Shown here: positions 9,583 to 19,822 of the stretch, in pieces
Numbering within the stretch: position 1 is the stretch's first letter
How the letters are laid out: every line of letters starts with the position of its first letter
Assembly (NCBI RefSeq): GCF_019048065.1
Contig: NZ_CP077291.1
Coordinates: 372,001 to 436,000, forward strand
Reading direction: 5' to 3'
DNA length: 64,000 nucleotides
From: Citrobacter farmeri
GTDB lineage: Bacteria; Pseudomonadota; Gammaproteobacteria; Enterobacterales; Enterobacteriaceae
Notes under the pieces: model-generated
Told to the model about the DNA's origin: nothing
Seen by the model: the letters and a program-made list of their open reading frames with translations, nothing else
Databases searched by the model: none
Made by a program: the position numbers and the translations under genes

Positions 9583-11730
9583 TTAACCCATTGCGGTTTC
9601 GCGCAGACGGGTCTTCAGCTTGTTGTACTCATCAATCACGTACTGCTCTGCGGCGGATTGATTGGCAATCGGCTCCACGCGCACGGCACAATACTTGTAC
9701 TCCGGCGTTTTGGTAATCGGGCTTAAGTTCTCGGTCACCAACTCGTTACAGGCGCCAATCCACCACTGGTAGGTCATATAAATCGCCCCTTTGTTAGGGC
9801 GTTCACTGACCTGCGCGCGGGTGATAATTTTGCCTTTGCGCGAATGAACCCAGACAAGCGCTTCATCCTCAATGCCCAGACGCGCCGCGTCGGCCGCGTT
9901 GATTTGCGCATAGCCCGGTTCGTCTGCCAGCGCGGCCAGGGCCGCACAGTTACCGGTCATCGAACGACAGGAGTAGTGGCCGACTTCACGCACCGTCGAC
10001 AGTACCATCGGGTATTCGTCGGTGAGTTTATCGATCGGCGCGACCCAGTCGCAGGTGAAGAATTGTGCCATGCCGTTCGGGGTATCAAATTTTTCTTTAA
10101 AGAGATAAGACGTCCCCTGGTCGGCGTCCGACGTATCGCGGCAAGGCCACTGGATGTAGCCCAGTTCGCCCATTTTCTCGTAAGTCACACCGTAGAAATC
10201 CGGGCACAGATGACGCAACTCATCCCAGATCTCCTGGGTGTTGTTGTAGTGCATCGGATACCCCATCCGGGTGGCGATCTCACTGATGATTTGCCAGTCG
10301 GTTTTCAGATCCCACTTTGGCTCAACGGCTTTAAAGAAGCGCTGGAAGCCACGGTCAGCGGCGGTAAAGACCCCTTCATGCTCGCCCCACGACGTCGACG
10401 GTAAAATAACATCCGCCGCCGATGCGGTTTTGGTCATAAAGATGTCCTGCACGATGACCAGTTCCAGATCCTCAAAGCCTTTGCGCACCGCTGAGAGTTC
10501 CGCATCGGTTTGCAGCGGATCTTCACCCATGATGTATGCCGCGCGCACTTCGCCATGTGCCGCCCGGTGCGGCAGCTCGCTGATGCGATAGCCGGTGTGC
10601 GCAGGCAGACTGTCCACGCCCCAGGCTTTGGCGAATTTCTCGCGGTTAGCCGGATCTTTCACATACTGATAGCCCGGATAGGTATCCGGCAGCGCACCCA
10701 TATCGCACGCGCCCTGAACGTTGTTCTGGCCACGTACCGGGTTAACGCCCACGCTGGGCTTACCGAGGTTGCCAGTGAGCATTGCGAGGCTGGTCAGTGA
10801 ACGTACGGTTTCCACGCCCTGATAGAACTGGGTCACACCCATGCCCCACAGGATGGTCGCGTTTTTCGCCCCGGCATACATCCGCGCCGCCTGTCGAATC
10901 TCACTCGCGCTGACGCCGGTGATGTCCTCGACAGACTCCGGCGTATAGCCTTCAACAATCTTGCGGTACTCTTCAAAACCTTCCGTACGCGAGGCCACAA
11001 ACGCCTGGTCGTACAGGTTTTCTTCAATAATGACATGGCCTATCGCATTCAATAGCGCGATATTCGAGCCGTTTCGTAATGCGATGTGCATGTCGGCAAT
11101 GCGCGCAGTTTCAATTTTGCGCGGATCGCAGACGATAATTTTCGCCCCGTTACGTTTCGCGTTAATCACATGATTCGCCACAATAGGGTGGGAATCTGCC
11201 GGGTTGTAACCGAAGATAAACACTAAATCGGTGTTATCAATTTCGTTAATTGCATTACTCATTGCGCCGTTACCGACCGACTGGTGCAGACCTGCAACCG
11301 ATGGGCCGTGTCAGACGCGAGCGCAGCAGTCAACGTTATTGGTTCCAATAACGGCGCGCGCAAATTTTTGCATGATGTAGTTGGTTTCATTCCCGGTGCC
11401 ACGCGACGAGCCGGTCGTCTGGATGGCATCAGGGCCGTATTTCGCTTTGATGGCGCTCAGGCGTTCGGCGACGTAGTTCAGCGCTTCATCCCAGGAAACA
11501 GATTCCAGTTTGCCGCCACGCTGGCGACGAATCATAGGGGTTTTCAGGCGCGGGGTCAGGATCTGGGTATCGTTAATAAAATCCCAGCCGTAATAGCCCT
11601 TCAGACACAGAGTACCCTGATTGGTTTTCCCCTGCGCCGCCTCAGCCCGGACGATTTTGCCGTTATCGACCACCAGGTTGATTTTGCAACCTGATGCGCA
11701 ATACGGGCAAACCGTGACGACTTTTTTCAT
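9583..11730 (-). CDS. fdhF: formate dehydrogenase H, selenocysteine-containing catalytic subunit
   Basis: Reading through one in-frame UGA (complement of 11311-11313, codon 140) gives a 715-residue protein, exactly the E. coli FdhF length, with selenocysteine at residue 140 in the context CCARV-Sec-HGPSV. FdhF is the molybdenum enzyme that oxidises formate to CO2 in the formate hydrogenlyase complex on the cytoplasmic face. The N-terminus carries the 4Fe-4S site (CPYCASGCKINLVV); the bis-MGD domains follow. The UGA is not a disabling mutation: the frame is open and conserved on both sides and a SECIS hairpin follows. A sigma-54 promoter lies upstream and an intrinsic terminator downstream. 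Confidence 0.97.
11270..11313 (-). promoter_or_regulatory. bacterial SECIS element and UGA (Sec) codon of fdhF
   Basis: In mRNA sense the UGA is followed by CACGGCCCATC and then GGTTGCAGGTCTGCACC, whose outer bases pair (GGTTGCA with TGCACC, on the plus strand 11283-11299) to leave GGTC in the apical loop. This is the SelB-binding SECIS hairpin known from E. coli fdhF, with the bulged U and loop GU preserved as far as I can judge by eye. Confidence 0.88.
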
Positions 11731-11781
11731 CGGTCTCGCTCCAGTTAATCAAATCGCGCATACACGCTTGTCGCCCTGAGT

Positions 11782-11798
11782 ATGCATCTTTTATGCCA
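11782..11798 (-). promoter_or_regulatory. sigma-54 promoter of fdhF
   Basis: On the minus strand the sequence is TGGCATAAAAGATGCAT, with the -24 GG and -12 GC spaced as the sigma-54 consensus TGGCAC-N5-TTGC requires. It lies 52 bases upstream of the fdhF ATG. About 85 bases further upstream, CGTCATATTTGACG (11870-11883) is an imperfect palindrome that could be the FhlA activator site. The gap 11731-12063 otherwise holds only the start region of yjdP. Confidence 0.85.
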
Positions 11799-12063
11799 CA
11801 TTTTAATTGGGGGCTTTCCCTGATATTACGGGTAATTTTTGGACAAAACCCTGACGAAAAACAGGCTGTCGTCATATTTGACGTGACGATTTCCCGTGAA
11901 TGACAACAAATCGCTCCGCGCTGTGGCGGGGTGTACTGGCAGGATAAGACGCCGCGCCGGGAACACCTGTGGGGATGGCCCTGACTGAATTTGAGATTCC
12001 TCCTCTGGTTGCATGAAGTTGCGTTGACTAACGTAGAATGCGTCCCCTTTTGAGGCTGGTTTT

Positions 12064-12393
12064 ATGAAACGCACTCCGACGCTCTTTTTATTCAGCCTGC
12101 TGTCGCTGGCTACCGTGCCGGCACAGGCTGATATTATTGATGATGCCATTGGCAACATTCAGCAGGCGATCAACGATGCCTATAAGCCTGACAGCGGGCG
12201 GGACTACGAGGATTCGCGTGACGACAGATGGCAGAACGACATGAGCGACGATCGCCGCAGACAGTATGACGACCGTCGCCGTCAGCTTGAGGACAGACGT
12301 CGTCAACTGGACGATCGCCAGCGCCAGCTCGATCGCGAGCGCCGCCAACTGGAAGATGAAGAGCGTCGAATGGAAGAGGACTACGAGCGTTAA
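12064..12393 (+). CDS. yjdP: secreted charged heptad-repeat protein YjdP
   Basis: A 109-residue protein matching E. coli YjdP: signal peptide ending at PAQA (residue 22), then [17 protein letters not shown], then six tandem 7-residue units from residue 62 to the end ([42 protein letters not shown]). The last part should form a long charged helix. The function is unknown. It is convergent with phnP and the two stop codons overlap (12390-12393). Confidence 0.92.
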   Translation: MKRTPTLFLFSLLSLATVPAQADIIDDAIGNIQQAINDAYKPDSGRDYEDSRDDRWQNDMSDDRRRQYDDRRRQLEDRRRQLDDRQRQLDRERRQLEDEERRMEEDYER

Positions 12394-13148
12394 TCCACGA
12401 CAATCTGCATCCCGTCATAGCCCGCTTCAAATCCGTTCGGGAGCGGGTTATCCATCAGCCAGACGTCAAACTGGTGGCTGATATGAGTAAGGATCACCTG
12501 CGGGCAGTGAATCACCTCATTGAGTGCCATCACCGCGGTTAAATCACTGTGATTGCGCGGTGGTTCCGGGTGCGGCGCATGGCTACAGTCGATGATGATA
12601 ACCTGCGGTTGATTGTTGAGCAGAAAGGTGAGCGTTTTATCGGGCAGCCCGGCGGTATCAGACAGCCACGCCACGCGGCTGTGCGCCGTTTCCAGAAGAT
12701 AACCCAGCGTCAGCTTTGAGTGATTCAGCGGCAGCGGTGTGACCTGTAATCCCTGTAACTCAAACACCACAAACGGCTCGACGGTGTGGCTAAAGTCCAG
12801 AATGCCGGGGTGTTTAAACAGATCGTCGCAACCCTGTTCGTCCGCCGGGCCGTACACCGGGATGGATGCCCCAACGCCCCAGCGCAGCGGAAACAATCCC
12901 TGGACGTGGTCCATGTGATAGTGGGTGAGTAAAAACTGTCGGAAGCTACCCGCCGGCCAGTCGTCCATCAGGTGCGGTATGCCCGCATCCAGCAGCGTCA
13001 CCGTATCGTTGAATTTGACCACGCCGCTACACGGGCGTCGGCGATACGATTCCTGCAAACGCGCGCGACGACAGGCGGCGCAGTCGCAGCCAAATGCCGG
13101 CACGCCTTGCGCACCGCCCGTGCCGCTTAGTGTAATGGTCAGACTCAT
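12390..13148 (-). CDS. phnP: phosphoribosyl 1,2-cyclic phosphate phosphodiesterase (C-P lyase pathway)
   Basis: A 252-residue metallo-beta-lactamase-fold enzyme with the metal motif HYHMDH near residue 80. It opens 5-phosphoribosyl 1,2-cyclic phosphate, the product released after C-P bond cleavage, and so completes the phn pathway. The start is ATG 13148, with GGGGAG 5 bases upstream; a GTG two codons earlier lies within that ribosome-site region. N-terminal cysteines (CDCAAC) match the structural zinc site known in PhnP. It is the last gene of the phn operon. Confidence 0.96.
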   Translation of the reverse strand: MSLTITLSGTGGAQGVPAFGCDCAACRRARLQESYRRRPCSGVVKFNDTVTLLDAGIPHLMDDWPAGSFRQFLLTHYHMDHVQGLFPLRWGVGASIPVYGPADEQGCDDLFKHPGILDFSHTVEPFVVFELQGLQVTPLPLNHSKLTLGYLLETAHSRVAWLSDTAGLPDKTLTFLLNNQPQVIIIDCSHAPHPEPPRNHSDLTAVMALNEVIHCPQVILTHISHQFDVWLMDNPLPNGFEAGYDGMQIVVD

Positions 13149-13171
13149 CGTCACTCCCCTTGTCGTATCGT

Positions 13172-13206
13172 GCCGGATGGCGACGCGAGCGTCTTATCCG
13201 GCCTAC
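13172..13206. repeat. REP element between phnO and phnP
   Basis: Single REP unit: GCCGGATGGCGACGCGAGCG then TCTTATCCGGC, forming an imperfect hairpin in the 63-base phnO-phnP gap. Confidence 0.85.
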
Positions 13207-13211
13207 GTACC

Positions 13212-13646
13212 TCACAATGCTTTTGTGAAGCGAAAATGGCTCTGTTCGTAGCCTTCGCGCAGATAAAAACGGTGGGCGTCATGACGCTTCACGCTGGTGG
13301 ACAGCTCCGTCATCTCCGCACCCGCTTTGCGGGCTTCCTGTTCCGCCCATGCCAGGAGCTGGCTGCCGATTTTCAAACCCCGCACCTGCGGCATCACCAC
13401 CAGTTCCTGAATCTCACCAATCCAGTTGGCGTGATGTAAATGATATTGCAGGTGCAGGCCAATCAGCCCAACCGCCTGACCGTCAAGCAGCGCTAACTGA
13501 TAGCGCAGTCGGGCATCCTGCAAATTCGCGGTGAACCCGGCGCGAAAGGCCGGGTAATCAAACGAGGCTTGTTTCAGTTCGCAAACGAGCGCGTACACGG
13601 CCTCGGTGTCTTGCGCCGTGGCGCGACGAAGTTCACAGGCAGACAT
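13212..13646 (-). CDS. phnO: aminoalkylphosphonate N-acetyltransferase (GNAT)
   Basis: A 144-residue GNAT protein with the acetyl-CoA motif region [19 protein letters not shown]. In E. coli PhnO acetylates aminomethyl- and aminoethyl-phosphonates so that they can be processed by C-P lyase. Length and the C-terminus (SHFRFTKAL) match PhnO. It overlaps phnN by 14 bases. Confidence 0.95.
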   Translation of the reverse strand: MSACELRRATAQDTEAVYALVCELKQASFDYPAFRAGFTANLQDARLRYQLALLDGQAVGLIGLHLQYHLHHANWIGEIQELVVMPQVRGLKIGSQLLAWAEQEARKAGAEMTELSTSVKRHDAHRFYLREGYEQSHFRFTKAL

Positions 13647-14187
13647 GGCGTAGCTCCTTGCGTCCCATTAACGCTAGCAGTGTATCAACGGACTGGCGCA
13701 AACTGCCGTCATTATTCAACGTATGGCAATCAAACGGGGCATAGCGGGCGGCGCGTTCGAGACGCGCGGCGATCTCTGTTTCGCTTTCTCGCCCACGCGC
13801 TTGTAAGCGCTGGCGCAAAATCTCAGGGGAGACCTGTAAACAGACCGGCAGCAGCGCCGTACCGTAGCGCGCCTGCGCCTGGGGAAGGTGCGCGCGTGAA
13901 CCGTTGACCACCACATCGAAGCCACCGTTGAGCCAGAGATCGATCTCCACGCCGACGCCATAGTAAAAGCCGTTAGCATGCCAGCTTAGCGCCAGCAGGT
14001 TATGTCCGGCGCGGGTGAAAAACTCCTGTTCGCTCAGGGCTACATGATTCTCGCTCCCGGCGTTAGCCGCACGGGTGATGTAACGATGCGCCACCAGCAG
14101 TTGCGCATGTTCCTGCTGACGGAGCTCCGTCAGCAAACTGTCCTTTCCGGAGCCGGACGGCCCCATCAGCCAGATCAGCTTTCCCAT
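13633..14187 (-). CDS. phnN: ribose 1,5-bisphosphate phosphokinase
   Basis: A 184-residue P-loop kinase ([12 protein letters not shown], Walker A at residues 8-16). PhnN phosphorylates ribose 1,5-bisphosphate to PRPP, feeding C-P lyase products into nucleotide metabolism. Its start is 2 bases after the phnM stop. Confidence 0.95.
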   Translation of the reverse strand: MGKLIWLMGPSGSGKDSLLTELRQQEHAQLLVAHRYITRAANAGSENHVALSEQEFFTRAGHNLLALSWHANGFYYGVGVEIDLWLNGGFDVVVNGSRAHLPQAQARYGTALLPVCLQVSPEILRQRLQARGRESETEIAARLERAARYAPFDCHTLNNDGSLRQSVDTLLALMGRKELRHVCL

Positions 14188-14189
14188 AC

Positions 14190-15326
14190 TCAGAATACCC
14201 TCTTTCCCTGACGCCAGACGTGGTCGATGTGAATGTGATCGCCCTTGCGGTGGGCCAGTACCAGATCGGCGCGTTTACCTTCGGCGATCGTACCGCGATC
14301 GCTGAGGCTGAGTGCCCGCGCCGGGTTGGCGGTCACCAGGCGGATCGCCTGTGGCAAGGTGAAGCGGTTGGCCGCGTCGTCCGCGACGCGAAACGCGGCA
14401 TCCAGCAGGCTGGCAGGGTAGTAATCCGACGAAAGAATATCCAGCAGATCCAACTCCGCCAGCGTATGCGCCGCGACGTTGCCGGAGTGAGAGCCGCCGC
14501 GCACGATGTTCGGCGCGCCCATCAGTACATTCATGCCGTGTTGGCGAGAGGCTTCTGCGGCTTCGAAGGTGGTGGGAAATTCGGCGATCACGCTGCCAAG
14601 CTGATGAGATTCAAGCACATGCCCGGGGGTGGCGTCATCGTGGCTCGCCAGCGCAATGTGACGCTCGCGGCACAACTGTGCGATGGCCGTCCGGTTGGGC
14701 TGTGACCAGCGTGCGGCAAGCTGAAGTTGTTCCTCTTCGTAGCGCGCCATCTGTTCATCGGTCAGCGAATACTTGCCCTGATAATACTCACGGTACTTCT
14801 CACGGTTAGCGAACTGGCGCTGGCCCGGCGAGTGGTCCATCAGCGAAACCAGCGTGACGGGTTCGCGACCAACCAGTTTCTCGAACAGCGGTAACGTGGT
14901 GTGATGCGGCAGTTCACAGCGCAGATGCAGGCGGTGTTCGGCGCGGTTCACCCCACGTTTCTGCGTCTCTTCCACGGCGTTGATCATCTTCTCCAGGTTT
15001 TCCAGACGATCGCCGCCGTCGCGGACATCGCCAATCGCCACCGCGTCCAGCACGGTGGTGATACCGCTGGCGACCATCAGCGCGTCGTGGCTGCTCATCG
15101 CCGAATGGGCGGGCCAGTCCACCTTCGGGCGTGGGGTGAAGAATTTGTCGAGATTATCGGTGTGAAGTTCAATCAGGCCCGGCAACAGCCAGCCGCCTTC
15201 ACCGTCCAGCGCCTGCGGCAGACGGCTCTGACTTTGCGCAAATGCGCGAATCACACCCTCCTGCATTTCCAGCGATCCCTGCACCACTTCATCTTCCAGC
15301 ACCAGCTTTACATTGTTGATAATCAT
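14190..15326 (-). CDS. phnM: alpha-D-ribose 1-methylphosphonate 5-triphosphate diphosphatase
   Basis: A 378-residue amidohydrolase-family protein with the metal site ELHTDNLDK (H-x-D) near residue 55 and further His/Asp residues including [10 protein letters not shown]. PhnM removes pyrophosphate from ribose 1-methylphosphonate 5-triphosphate, the substrate made by PhnGHIL. The start overlaps the phnL stop by 4 bases. Confidence 0.96.
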   Translation of the reverse strand: MIINNVKLVLEDEVVQGSLEMQEGVIRAFAQSQSRLPQALDGEGGWLLPGLIELHTDNLDKFFTPRPKVDWPAHSAMSSHDALMVASGITTVLDAVAIGDVRDGGDRLENLEKMINAVEETQKRGVNRAEHRLHLRCELPHHTTLPLFEKLVGREPVTLVSLMDHSPGQRQFANREKYREYYQGKYSLTDEQMARYEEEQLQLAARWSQPNRTAIAQLCRERHIALASHDDATPGHVLESHQLGSVIAEFPTTFEAAEASRQHGMNVLMGAPNIVRGGSHSGNVAAHTLAELDLLDILSSDYYPASLLDAAFRVADDAANRFTLPQAIRLVTANPARALSLSDRGTIAEGKRADLVLAHRKGDHIHIDHVWRQGKRVF

Positions 15327-16009
15327 GGTGTTGTTCCCATCAGGTGCAAACGATCCGCCACGCGGTCGCGCACAGTTTGATCGTGAAAAATGCCGACAAT
15401 TGCCGCACCGCGCGCTTTTGCCTCTTCAATCAGCGCTACCACGGCGGCACTGTTTTTGGCATCCAGCGACGCGGTCGGCTCGTCGAGTAGCAGAATCGGG
15501 TAGTTGACGATAAAACCGCGCGCAATATTGACGCGCTGTTGTTCACCGCCGGAAAAGGTTGACGGCGCGAGATGCCAGAGGCGTTCCGGCACGTTCAGGC
15601 GGGTCAGCAGGTTTGCGGCTTTGGCGGCACAGGTCTCGCGCGGTACGCCGAGATCCAGCAGCGGCTGCATGACGACATCCAGCGCGGAGATCCGCGGGAT
15701 CACCCGCAGAAACTGGCTCACCCAGCCGATCGTTGTGCGGCGTACCTCCAGCACTTTGCGCGCCGGTGCCTGCACCAGATCCACCCACTCGTCACTATGG
15801 CGAATGTGAATGTGCCCTTCGTCGGGCAGGTAGTTGGCATACAGCGAACGCAGCAGGGTCGATTTCCCGCTGCCGGAATGACCATGCAGCACGACGCATT
15901 CCCCATTTTTTACCTCCAGCGAGGCGTTTTGCAGCACCGGCAGGCGCACGCCGTTTTGCTGGTGGAGCACAAAGGTTTTACTGACGTTTTCAACGCGGAT
16001 CGCGTTCAT
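15323..16009 (-). CDS. phnL: C-P lyase ABC-type ATPase PhnL
   Basis: A 228-residue ABC ATPase: Walker [10 protein letters not shown], signature [14 protein letters not shown], Walker [13 protein letters not shown]. PhnL binds the C-P lyase core with PhnK and is needed for PhnI-dependent attachment of phosphonate to ribose. I choose ATG 16009 ([13 protein letters not shown]), preceded by AGAGGC; an upstream in-frame ATG adds nine residues absent from the family. Confidence 0.95.
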   Translation of the reverse strand: MNAIRVENVSKTFVLHQQNGVRLPVLQNASLEVKNGECVVLHGHSGSGKSTLLRSLYANYLPDEGHIHIRHSDEWVDLVQAPARKVLEVRRTTIGWVSQFLRVIPRISALDVVMQPLLDLGVPRETCAAKAANLLTRLNVPERLWHLAPSTFSGGEQQRVNIARGFIVNYPILLLDEPTASLDAKNSAAVVALIEEAKARGAAIVGIFHDQTVRDRVADRLHLMGTTP

Positions 16010-16042
16010 TTTTAGCCTCTTTAAGCATTTGTGCATTCAATT

Positions 16043-16117
16043 GCCTGATGGCGCTTTGCTTATCAGGCCTACATGTTTCGTAGGCCGGATAAGACGCGTT
16101 AGCGTCGTCATCCGGCA
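16043..16117. repeat. paired REP elements between phnK and phnL
   Basis: Two REP units back to back (GCCTGATGGCG...TATCAGGCCTAC and CGTAGGCCGGATAAGACGC...CATCCGGC) inside the operon, separating the phnK stop from the phnL start. Confidence 0.88.
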
Positions 16118-16128
16118 AAACAGCGACA

Positions 16129-16887
16129 TCAATTCTGTAAAACTGACGACACCAGCAACTGGGTGTAGGGATGGTGCGGATCGTCGAGCACGCGGTCGGT
16201 TAATCCACTTTCCACCACCTGACCCTGTTTCATCACCAGCAGACGGTCTGCCAGCAGGCGCGCCACGCCTAAATCGTGGGTGACAATTACCACCGCCAGA
16301 TCCAGTTCCACCACCAGTCCGCGCAGCAGATCCAGCAGCTTCGCCTGTACGGAGACGTCGAGGCCGCCGGTCGGTTCATCCATAAACACCAGCTTCGGAT
16401 GCGTGACGAGGTTGCGCGCGATCTGTAAACGCTGCTGCATGCCGCCGGAAAAGGTCGTCGGCAGGTCGTCGATACGTGAGGCCGGAATTTCGACCTCTTC
16501 CAGCCAGCGCTGAGCCGTGGCGCGGATCTCGCCATAGTGGCGCGCACCGGTCGCCATCAGGCGTTCGCCAATATTGCCGCCCGCCGAGACCTGGCGGCGC
16601 AGGCCGTCCAGCGGATGTTGATGCACTACGCCCCATTCGGTGCGCAGCAGGCGACGACGGTCGGCTTCGCTCATGGCGTAGAGCGAACGGTTCTGGTACT
16701 GAATCTCGCCTGACTGCGGCGCCAGGCGTGAAGAGATGGATTTCAGCAGAGTGGTTTTACCGGAACCGGACTCGCCGACAATGCCCAGCACTTCACCAGG
16801 CCACAGGTCAAAAGAGACATCGCTGAAGCCTTTGCCCGGCGCGTAGAGATGGGTCAGGTTATTAACCGAAAGCAGCGGTTGCGTCAT
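16129..16887 (-). CDS. phnK: C-P lyase ABC-type ATPase PhnK
   Basis: A 252-residue ABC ATPase: Walker A GESGSGKTT, signature FSGGMQQRLQIARN, Walker B LVFMDEPTGGLD. PhnK docks on PhnJ of the PhnGHIJ core complex and couples ATP use to catalysis rather than to transport. It overlaps phnJ by 4 bases. Confidence 0.96.
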   Translation of the reverse strand: MTQPLLSVNNLTHLYAPGKGFSDVSFDLWPGEVLGIVGESGSGKTTLLKSISSRLAPQSGEIQYQNRSLYAMSEADRRRLLRTEWGVVHQHPLDGLRRQVSAGGNIGERLMATGARHYGEIRATAQRWLEEVEIPASRIDDLPTTFSGGMQQRLQIARNLVTHPKLVFMDEPTGGLDVSVQAKLLDLLRGLVVELDLAVVIVTHDLGVARLLADRLLVMKQGQVVESGLTDRVLDDPHHPYTQLLVSSVLQN

Positions 16888-17732
16888 TGGCTGAGTGCCT
16901 CGCTTTGTTGGCGGCAGTAGTCGGTGTCTGAGCAGACAAACATGCGTTTGCCGGTGTCATCGAGCACCACTTCATCAAGATAACTGTGCGTTGAACCGCA
17001 GATAGCGCAGGGCGCATCCCAGGTCTGTACGCTGAACGGATGATCGTCGAAATCGAGGCTCTCCACGCGGGTATACGGCGGTACGGCGTAGATGCGTTTT
17101 TCGCGTCCCGCGCCAAACAGCTGGAGGGCGGGCATCATGTCCATCTTCGGGTTATCGAATTTCGGGATTGGCGACGGGTCCATCACATAGCGGCCATTCA
17201 CCTTCACCGGGTAGGCGTAGGTCGTCGCGATGTGGCCGAAGTGGGCGATATCTTCATACAGTTTTACCTGCATGATCCCGTACTCCTCCAGCGCATGCAT
17301 GGTGCGGGTTTCTGTCTCGCGTGGTTCGATAAAGCGCAGCGGTTCGGGGATTGGCACCTGGAAGATCAGGATCTGATCTTCCCTCAGCGGTGTTTCCGGG
17401 ATCCGGTGACGGGTCTGGATCAGCGTCGCGTCTTCCGTGCGTTCGGTGGTATTGACCCCGGTGACGCGTTTGAAGAAGTTGCGAATCGACACGGCGTTAG
17501 TGGTGTCATCCGCGCCCTGATCGATAACCTTTAACACGTCCGGTTCGCCAATCACGCTGGCGGTAATCTGGATCCCGCCGGTTCCCCAGCCATAGGGCAT
17601 CGGCATTTCGCGGCCACCGAACGGCACCTGGAAGCCGGGGATCGCCACCGCTTTGAGGATCGCGCGGCGGATCATGCGTTTGGTCTGCTCATCCAGATAA
17701 GCAAAGTTGTAGCCGGAGAGGTTAGTGGTCAC
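16884..17732 (-). CDS. phnJ: radical-SAM carbon-phosphorus lyase PhnJ
   Basis: A 282-residue enzyme that cleaves the C-P bond of ribose 1-methylphosphonate 5-phosphate with a 4Fe-4S cluster and SAM. The atypical cluster cysteines are near the C-terminus (CAICGSTH, about residues 242-245, then C267 and the catalytic C273 in FVCSDTDYC). I place the start at GTG 17732 (MTTNLSGYNF), which overlaps the end of phnI by 11 bases; longer in-frame starts lie inside phnI and add non-homologous arginine-rich sequence. Confidence 0.96.
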   Translation of the reverse strand: MTTNLSGYNFAYLDEQTKRMIRRAILKAVAIPGFQVPFGGREMPMPYGWGTGGIQITASVIGEPDVLKVIDQGADDTTNAVSIRNFFKRVTGVNTTERTEDATLIQTRHRIPETPLREDQILIFQVPIPEPLRFIEPRETETRTMHALEEYGIMQVKLYEDIAHFGHIATTYAYPVKVNGRYVMDPSPIPKFDNPKMDMMPALQLFGAGREKRIYAVPPYTRVESLDFDDHPFSVQTWDAPCAICGSTHSYLDEVVLDDTGKRMFVCSDTDYCRQQSEALSQ

Positions 17733-18789
17733 GGGCGGCCTCCTGTTGCAGGCGTTTGAGCAGTTCCAGCTCGGCCTGGAAATCGACGTAGTGGGGGAGT
17801 TTGAGGTGCGAAACAAAACCCGCCGCCTCGACGTTATCCGCGTGCGCCAGCACGAATTCTTCGTCCTGCGCCGGTCCCGTGACCGTTTCATCGTAATCGG
17901 GTGCCTGTAGGGCTCTGTCCACCAGCGCCATTGCCATTGCTTTGCGTTCGCTCATGCCGAACACCAGTCCATAGCCGCGAGTAAAGTGGGGCCTGTCGTG
18001 CTCCGGAGCGACAAAGCCGTTGACCATTTCGCATTCGGTCATCAGCAGTTCGCCAACGTTGACCGCAAATCCCAGCTCTTCCGGCACCGTTTCCAGCGCA
18101 ACGTAGCCACTGCGGATCTCGGCCGCGAACGGGTGATTGCGTCCGTAGCCGCGCTGGGTAGAGTAGGCCAGCGCCAGCAGATAACCCTCATCGCCGCGCA
18201 TCAGCTGTTGCAGGCGCGAGGCGCGAGAGCAGGGATAAACCGGCGGCGTACGAGTGATATCATCCGGCGCGGTGCCGTTATCTTCTTCGGGCTTCGCCAG
18301 CCCCTGATTCGCCAGCAGCGAAAAGACGTGCGGGGCGGCTTCCTGTGTACTCTCTGCGGTCCGCAGCGGTGGCGTTTCGCCATTCGCCAGCAGCGTAAAA
18401 TCGAGCAGACGATGGGTATAGTCATAGGTTGGCCCTAACAACTGTCCGCCCGGAATATCTTTATAGACGGCGGAGATACGGCGTTCGAGGCGCATTTCCG
18501 CGCTGTTCAGCGGCTCACTCACCGCCAGCTTCGCCAGCGTGGTGCGATAAGCGCGCAGCAGAAAGATCGCTTCGACGTTATCGCCGCTGGCCTGCTTGAG
18601 CGCCAGCGCCGCCAGCTCACGATCGGCAATACCGCCTTCGGTCATTACCCTGTCGACAGCCAGGTTCATTTGCTGTTCGATCTGCGCCACGTTCAGTTCG
18701 ACAACCGCATTATCGCCCCGGCGTCGGTTCTCCTGTAACGCGTGGGCGTTGGCTATTGCCTTCTCGCCCCCTTTGACGGCTACGTACAT
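17722..18789 (-). CDS. phnI: C-P lyase core subunit PhnI (nucleosidase/transferase)
   Basis: A 355-residue subunit starting [12 protein letters not shown]. With PhnG, PhnH and PhnL it displaces adenine from ATP to give ribose 1-methylphosphonate 5-triphosphate. The ATG at 18789 shares one base with the phnH stop (TGATG); a longer in-frame start would add 40 non-homologous residues encoded within phnH. Confidence 0.96.
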   Translation of the reverse strand: MYVAVKGGEKAIANAHALQENRRRGDNAVVELNVAQIEQQMNLAVDRVMTEGGIADRELAALALKQASGDNVEAIFLLRAYRTTLAKLAVSEPLNSAEMRLERRISAVYKDIPGGQLLGPTYDYTHRLLDFTLLANGETPPLRTAESTQEAAPHVFSLLANQGLAKPEEDNGTAPDDITRTPPVYPCSRASRLQQLMRGDEGYLLALAYSTQRGYGRNHPFAAEIRSGYVALETVPEELGFAVNVGELLMTECEMVNGFVAPEHDRPHFTRGYGLVFGMSERKAMAMALVDRALQAPDYDETVTGPAQDEEFVLAHADNVEAAGFVSHLKLPHYVDFQAELELLKRLQQEAARDH

Positions 18790-19373
18790 CAGCACACCTC
18801 CACGTGGGTGGTTCGCGGAATGGCCAACAGCCGTTCGCCGCAGGTGAGGATAAGATCGACGCCCAGCGGAAATGGGTGCGGGCGCTCGGTGAGTTCGTGA
18901 ATCAGGCACTCTGGCAACTGCGGCGCGATCATCCGCTCTTCGGCGATACCCGCCCCGGTCAGACGCAACATCCGCCCGCCGCTCAGGCTTGAGATCTGCA
19001 CGATCAGCGTGGCGCTGGACTCCGGCGCCACGGCGGAACCGGCAGAGAGGGCATTAAGCTGTTCGCTGCTGATGCGCTCGTCGGCCACGGCAAAAGTTGC
19101 CAGTTGGGGGTGTTCGACCATTGGCGCATTGGTGTGAAAACGCAGGTTCTGGCTGGCAATGTCATTATTAACCGCAGGCGACAGCCAGACCGGCGTATCG
19201 CCATCAACCAGCGTCAGCAGGACGCTGGTGGTCGCCAGGTTCAACGGCTGCCAGCCGTGTTTCAGTTGATGCAGGGCAACAATTACCCCCGGTTCGCTCA
19301 TCGCTTTCAGCAGGCGGCGAAAGCTTTGTTGGGCGTCCTGGACGGGCAGGGTAAAGGCGGTCTGTAGGGTCAT
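18789..19373 (-). CDS. phnH: C-P lyase core subunit PhnH
   Basis: A 194-residue subunit of the PhnGHIJ complex. Length and N-terminus ([20 protein letters not shown]) match E. coli PhnH. It has a PLP-transferase-like fold without the cofactor lysine and serves structurally at the complex centre. It overlaps phnG by 4 bases. Confidence 0.95.
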   Translation of the reverse strand: MTLQTAFTLPVQDAQQSFRRLLKAMSEPGVIVALHQLKHGWQPLNLATTSVLLTLVDGDTPVWLSPAVNNDIASQNLRFHTNAPMVEHPQLATFAVADERISSEQLNALSAGSAVAPESSATLIVQISSLSGGRMLRLTGAGIAEERMIAPQLPECLIHELTERPHPFPLGVDLILTCGERLLAIPRTTHVEVC

Positions 19374-19822
19374 TCGTTATCTCCGCGTACCAGCGTAAAG
19401 AAGTCGACCCGGCTGGCGTTGACTTCGGCGCGACGAGCGGTGATTTCCGCATCGCGTTCGGCCTCCAGCGGGCGAATTAAGGTTTCCATCAGATTCTGGA
19501 AATGCGTCTGTTCCTGCAGTAAGGCGTCGATGACGGCGCACTGCTCGGCGTGATGTTTGTTGCGACCCAGCAGGTAGCTGTAGCCCAGCGTGCCGCTTTT
19601 CAGGCGGACCACTGCGCGGGTCAGCGTAGTGTCTCCGGCAAAGAAGCGGTTACCGGTGCCGCCCATGCGCGCCTGAATTTGCATCAGCCCGGTTTCCGGG
19701 GCGCGAATCAGTTCATATTCCGGTGCCAGCTTTAACGCCTGGAGTCGCGCATTCAGGGCATCGGCCTTGCTGAAAGCCAGCGCGCGCATCCAGCGCTGGC
19801 GGGTGGCGGTATCGAAATGCAT
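19370..19822 (-). CDS. phnG: C-P lyase core subunit PhnG
   Basis: A 150-residue subunit of the PhnGHIJ core. The N-terminus [20 protein letters not shown] and the region [20 protein letters not shown] are typical of PhnG. It starts immediately after the phnF stop. Confidence 0.95.
   Translation of the reverse strand: MHFDTATRQRWMRALAFSKADALNARLQALKLAPEYELIRAPETGLMQIQARMGGTGNRFFAGDTTLTRAVVRLKSGTLGYSYLLGRNKHHAEQCAVIDALLQEQTHFQNLMETLIRPLEAERDAEITARRAEVNASRVDFFTLVRGDNE

Noticed and set aside
11311..11313. Stop codon splitting fdhF into two frames (possible pseudogene)
   Set aside because: The UGA is at the known selenocysteine position 140, is followed by a SECIS hairpin, and the summed length equals FdhF.
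12088..12348. 86-codon hydrophobic minus-strand frame opposite yjdP
   Set aside because: Shadow of the repetitive arginine/glutamine codons of yjdP, giving artificial Leu/Ala-rich sequence.
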